Shown here: piece after piece, positions 59,600-64,000 of the stretch
How positions within the stretch are numbered: the stretch's first letter is position 1
How the letters are laid out: each line of letters begins with the position of its first letter
Translations under genes and position numbers: made by a program
NCBI RefSeq assembly: GCF_900095795.1
Contig: NZ_LT608328.1
Coordinates: forward strand, 606,001-670,000
Direction of reading: 5' to 3'
DNA: 64,000 bases
DNA from: Petrimonas mucosa
GTDB lineage: Bacteria > Bacteroidota > Bacteroidia > Bacteroidales > Dysgonomonadaceae
The notes under the pieces: model-generated
The model's input: only the letters and a program-made list of their open reading frames with translations
What the model was told of the DNA's origin: nothing
Databases searched by the model: none

Positions 59600-61426
59600 A
59601 TCTCCCTGCATGTTGCACAGTTTCGTATAATATCCGTTCAGTTCATAAAGGGAGTTGTGATTGCCCGACTCGATGATCTGCCCCTCCCTCAGGACATGGA
59701 TCTCGTCTGCTTTCTTGATGGTGGACAGACGGTGGGCAATGATGATGGTGGTGCGGTTTCTCATCAATTTCTCTAGGGCATCCTGTACCAGCCGTTCCGA
59801 ATCGGTGTCGAGCGCAGAGGTGGCTTCATCCAATATCAGGATTTCCGGATTCTTTAATACCGCTCTCGCTATGCTGATGCGTTGGCGCTGTCCGCCCGAG
59901 AGCTTACCTCCCCTGTCTCCGATGTTTGTCTGATACCCCTCGGGAGTTGCCATGATGAAATCGTGAGCGTTGGCCACCTTGGCCGCCTCTATCACCTCTT
60001 CCATGGTTGCGTTTTTGGTACCGAAGGCGATGTTGTTGAAAAAAGTGTCATTGAACAGGATCGCCTCCTGGGTCACATATCCGATTTTTGAGCGGAGGTC
60101 GAATAGCGATACCTCCTTTATATTGGTACCGTCGATAAAGATGCCCCCTTCCTGTATATCGTAGAATCGGGAGAGAAGATCGGTCATGGTAGACTTGCCC
60201 GAACCCGATTGCCCTACGAGGGCAACCGTTCTTCCCTTCTCGATTTTCAGGTCGATTCCTTTAAGCACCCACTCCTTATTGTATTTGAACCAGACGTCGC
60301 GATAGTTGATATCACTTACGAAATTCAGTTTTCTGGGGTGTTGCGGTTCTACAATATCGTTCTGCGCCTCCAGTATTTTGTCGATACGTTCCATGGAGGC
60401 CAATCCCCGTTGTACGGCATAGGCCGAGCGGGAGAACTCCTTGATGGGGTTGATGATGCTGTAGAAGATGGTAAGGTAATAGATGAAGGTGGCCGCATCA
60501 ATGATACCCTTCCCGCCGAGGATAAGCGATCCGCCAAACCAGAGGACGATAGCTATGGTGAGGGTGCCCAGAAATTCACTCATCGGGTGGGCGAGGTATT
60601 GACGCCGGGCTATTCTGTTCGACATCCTCCTGAAAGTGTTGCTCCCTTTGTAGAACCGGCCTGAGATCTTCTCCTCCGCATTGAATGCCTTAATAATTCT
60701 CAATCCGCTCAAGGTCTCCTCGATTTGCGACATCAGTTCGCCCCACTTGTTCTGCGCCTCGAACGACTTCCGCTTCAATGTCTTTCCGACTCTCCCCATC
60801 AATGTTCCCATTATCGGCAATACCACAAATACAAAGAGGGTGAGTTGCCAGCTCAAGACGATCATCGTTACCAGATAGATCAGGATGAGGATGGGGTTTT
60901 TGAAGAGCATGTCGAGCGAACTCATCACGGAGTTTTCCACTTCATTGACATCTCCCGATATCCGCGCCAGTATATCGCCTTTGCGCTCTTCAGAAAAGAA
61001 GCCGATTGGAAGTGCCAGTATCTTGTCGTTGATTTTATTGCGGATATCCTTGACTACTCCCGTCCGGATCGGGATTGTAAAGTATGCGCCCATATAGGCC
61101 GTACCCGTTTTGAAAAGTGTCATCACCACCAGGGCGATGGCCAGAAAGAGAAGAGTTGCACTGCCACCGTGTGTTTCAATGAGCTGCGCCATATACCAAT
61201 TCCCGTTATTGAGTACCAGATCGATTTTCGAGATCCCATCCGTTTCCCAGGGAATAAATTCAAAAACCGTGTCGTTCACCTTGAACAAAACCTGAAGTAT
61301 CGGTATGATGGTTGCCAGCGAGAAGACATTCAATATCGCGGTGAGGAGGTTGAAAAGAAATGAGAGTGCCACATACTTTCTGTATGGAGGCAGAAAACGT
61401 TTTAATATTGTTATAATACCTTTCAT
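59591..61426 (-). CDS. MsbA-like ABC exporter (fused membrane and ATPase domains)
   Basis: A 611-residue half-transporter. The six-helix membrane domain spans about 15-330. The ATPase domain (about 365-605) has Walker A (VGQSGSGKST), Q-loop (GYVTQEAILFNDT), signature (LSGGQRQRISIARAVL), Walker B (ILILDEATSALD) and H-loop (IIAHRLSTI). The arrangement matches lipid-A or drug exporters such as MsbA; substrate specificity is not predictable. Converging genes overlap at the 3' end. Confidence 0.92.
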   Translation of the reverse strand: MKGIITILKRFLPPYRKYVALSFLFNLLTAILNVFSLATIIPILQVLFKVNDTVFEFIPWETDGISKIDLVLNNGNWYMAQLIETHGGSATLLFLAIALVVMTLFKTGTAYMGAYFTIPIRTGVVKDIRNKINDKILALPIGFFSEERKGDILARISGDVNEVENSVMSSLDMLFKNPILILIYLVTMIVLSWQLTLFVFVVLPIMGTLMGRVGKTLKRKSFEAQNKWGELMSQIEETLSGLRIIKAFNAEEKISGRFYKGSNTFRRMSNRIARRQYLAHPMSEFLGTLTIAIVLWFGGSLILGGKGIIDAATFIYYLTIFYSIINPIKEFSRSAYAVQRGLASMERIDKILEAQNDIVEPQHPRKLNFVSDINYRDVWFKYNKEWVLKGIDLKIEKGRTVALVGQSGSGKSTMTDLLSRFYDIQEGGIFIDGTNIKEVSLFDLRSKIGYVTQEAILFNDTFFNNIAFGTKNATMEEVIEAAKVANAHDFIMATPEGYQTNIGDRGGKLSGGQRQRISIARAVLKNPEILILDEATSALDTDSERLVQDALEKLMRNRTTIIIAHRLSTIKKADEIHVLREGQIIESGNHNSLYELNGYYTKLCNMQGDLN

Positions 61427-61663
61427 TAAAAAATCCTTTAATAGGTGGTTTCAGTGCGATTTGAAAAAGCGGTGCAAGTTACGCATAATTTGTGATTCCA
61501 GCCACCCGATTTTCTCTTTTTTGAGCGGTGAAAGGCTCTTCGCGTGATGAGGCTCGAAAAAGGGCAAAAAAAATTGCAGTCAATAAGTGTTTATTGTACA
61601 GTTATTTGACCCATTAATGGCCGATTCAGTCATAATTTTTTTTGAAATTTCTTTTGGAAATGT
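61427..61663. other. Intergenic region upstream of the rRNA promoter
   Basis: A/T-rich with no coding sequence visible. It separates the leftward ABC exporter from the rightward rRNA operon. The run of T and A tracts near 61615-61655 may act as an upstream activating region for the rRNA promoter, but this is only a guess from base composition. Confidence 0.5.
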
Positions 61664-61694
61664 TTTGCTGGTATGAAATCTTTTTCTACCTTTG
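61664..61694 (+). promoter_or_regulatory. rRNA operon promoter
   Basis: TTTG (61664-61667), a 19-bp spacer and TACCTTTG (61687-61694) match the Bacteroidota consensus exactly. The 16S gene begins about 270 bp later. Confidence 0.8.
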
Positions 61695-61961
61695 CATCCG
61701 CTTTCCGAAAGCAACGAGTAATCGGGAGCGACACAGACGATCTTTGAAAGTTTTTCATATACGTTTTAGAAAAGACAAGCAGTATATTTACAAGATATAT
61801 TGGTACCCGTTCAATTTAAGAACAAGGAATGAAATAGATTCGTGAATCGAGGGTTTGGGGATCACCGATTTTTTCGGGTTGCGTTGTTTTTACCGTTACT
61901 ACTTGCCGCCATTTCCGTTTACCGGGATAATCGGGCGATAGTTCTGGACAAATAACAACTA
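61695..61961 (+). other. rRNA leader
   Basis: The transcribed leader before 16S. It contains GATCTTTGAAAG near 61739, resembling a boxA-type antitermination signal. No reading frame is supported. Confidence 0.6.
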
Positions 61962-63493
<1,532 letters not shown>

Positions 63494-63733
63494 GGAGAAC
63501 ATTGCCTGTCCGGACACGGTCCGGCGACAGGGAGGTAGGAATGACCCGACGGACCTTCACGGTCCTGGTCTTCAGACGCTCGTTCACGTTTTTTTCATTA
63601 CAACGGGGTACCGCTGCGATATCTTTTCAAGAAGCGTATATAAAAATATACTCACCGGGCAGAACCGTGAGCACGGAGGCCGGGTCTAGATCCGCCTTCA
63701 GATGCGGTCATCGGCCGACACTGCAACCAGCAC
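63494..63733 (+). other. 16S-tRNA spacer
   Basis: Internal transcribed spacer with GC-rich stems (GTCCGGACACGGTCCGGCGAC and GACGGACCTTCACGGTCC regions), probably RNase III processing structures. No gene is seen. Confidence 0.7.
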
Positions 63734-63807
63734 AGTCCTATAGCTCAGTTGGTTAGAGCGCTACACTGATAATGTAGAGGTCGGCAGTTCAACTCTGCCT
63801 GGGACTA
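63734..63807 (+). tRNA. tRNA-Ile (anticodon GAT)
   Basis: 74 nt. The acceptor AGTCCTA pairs with TGGGACT (one G-U), the anticodon arm is CTACA-CTGATAA-TGTAG with GAT, and the T-arm is GGCAGTTCAACTCTGCC. The discriminator is A and CCA is not encoded. It lies in the usual rrn spacer position. Confidence 0.96.
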
Positions 63808-63834
63808 CTAAAAGGGTCAGGAGTAATGGAAACC

Positions 63835-63908
63835 GGGGGATTAGCTCAGCTGGCTAGAGCACCTGCTTTGCACGCAGGGGGTCAACGGTTCGAATCCGTT
63901 ATTCTCCA
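63835..63908 (+). tRNA. tRNA-Ala (anticodon TGC)
   Basis: 74 nt. The acceptor GGGGGAT pairs with ATTCTCC (two G-U pairs), the anticodon arm is CCTGC-TTTGCAC-GCAGG with TGC, and the T-arm is AACGGTTCGAATCCGTT. The discriminator is A and CCA is not encoded. It follows tRNA-Ile by 27 bp. Confidence 0.96.
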
Positions 63909-64000
63909 CCTGGTAGAAAAAAATGGGTACGGCATGCGAGCCGCGCCAGTAGAAGCGAAAACAGTTTTTTGGATGATGTTTGACATGTCCGTCGGGGACA
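63909..64000 (+). other. tRNA-23S spacer, cut by the window edge
   Basis: No gene is seen. The 23S rRNA gene is expected beyond base 64000. Confidence 0.6.

Noticed and set aside
60725..61363. A 212-codon frame antisense to the ABC exporter
   Set aside because: The exporter has all ABC motifs in frame; the antisense product is His/Arg-rich and unlike any real protein.

Overview
The window is chromosomal DNA from a Bacteroidota bacterium, most likely order Bacteroidales and plausibly a Proteiniphilum/Petrimonas-like member of Dysgonomonadaceae. The evidence is a partial rrn operon whose 16S ends in the Bacteroidota-type GGAACACCTCC tail, many promoters of the form TTG-N18-20-TAnnTTTG, a SusC/SusD pair, a serine-palmitoyltransferase-like enzyme and lipoproteins with LxxC-type signals. 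The genus is an inference from gene content; I could not run a 16S comparison.

Layout. 1-5200 (minus strand): a tryptophan operon trpB-E-G-D-C, cut by the left window edge. It is preceded by a transcription attenuator with a 19-residue leader peptide containing tandem Trp codons. 5.4-11.3 kb: a secreted GH2 enzyme, RlmD, a TraB/GumN-type lipoprotein, a small membrane protein and ferritin. 11.4-14.1 kb: an IS30-family element whose promoter region has been split from its transposase by a nested IS5-family element. 14.2-18.5 kb: a sphingolipid-type acyl-CoA transferase, RibF, an aldo/keto reductase, MltG and tRNA-Ser. 18.6-19.3 kb: a second IS30 copy with an exact 483-bp in-frame internal deletion.

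19.6-42.2 kb: an accessory, co-directional catabolic locus resembling a polysaccharide-utilisation locus. In order it holds a LacI regulator, a polytopic membrane protein, a DapA-superfamily aldolase, a PKD lipoprotein, SusC, SusD, an uncharacterised propeller-like lipoprotein, a PhoPQ-related serine hydrolase, a YdjC/ChbG deacetylase, a 1095-residue fusion of a ceramidase-like domain with a purple-acid-phosphatase-like phosphoesterase, an orphan glycosidase-like protein, a sialidase-fold lipoprotein and a sodium:solute symporter. SusC/D would import a glycan or glycoconjugate across the outer membrane, the secreted enzymes would cut it, the symporter would carry the released monomer into the cytoplasm and the aldolase would cleave a 2-keto-3-deoxy acid. 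The substrate is not identifiable from sequence alone. This is the most unusual region of the window. An IS4-family element sits just downstream.

43.6-61.4 kb: mostly housekeeping genes. These are a small 52-residue protein, NhaA, peptidase E, a DNA alkylation repair protein, a MarR regulator divergent from a four-gene DevBCA/TolC-type efflux operon, an alpha/beta hydrolase, RlmH, NadC, dCMP deaminase, an S41 protease, 5-formyl-THF cyclo-ligase, a UDP-sugar 4,6-dehydratase-like membrane protein and an MsbA-like ABC exporter. 61.7-64.0 kb: the start of an rRNA operon (promoter, leader, 16S, tRNA-Ile, tRNA-Ala); the 23S gene lies beyond the right edge.
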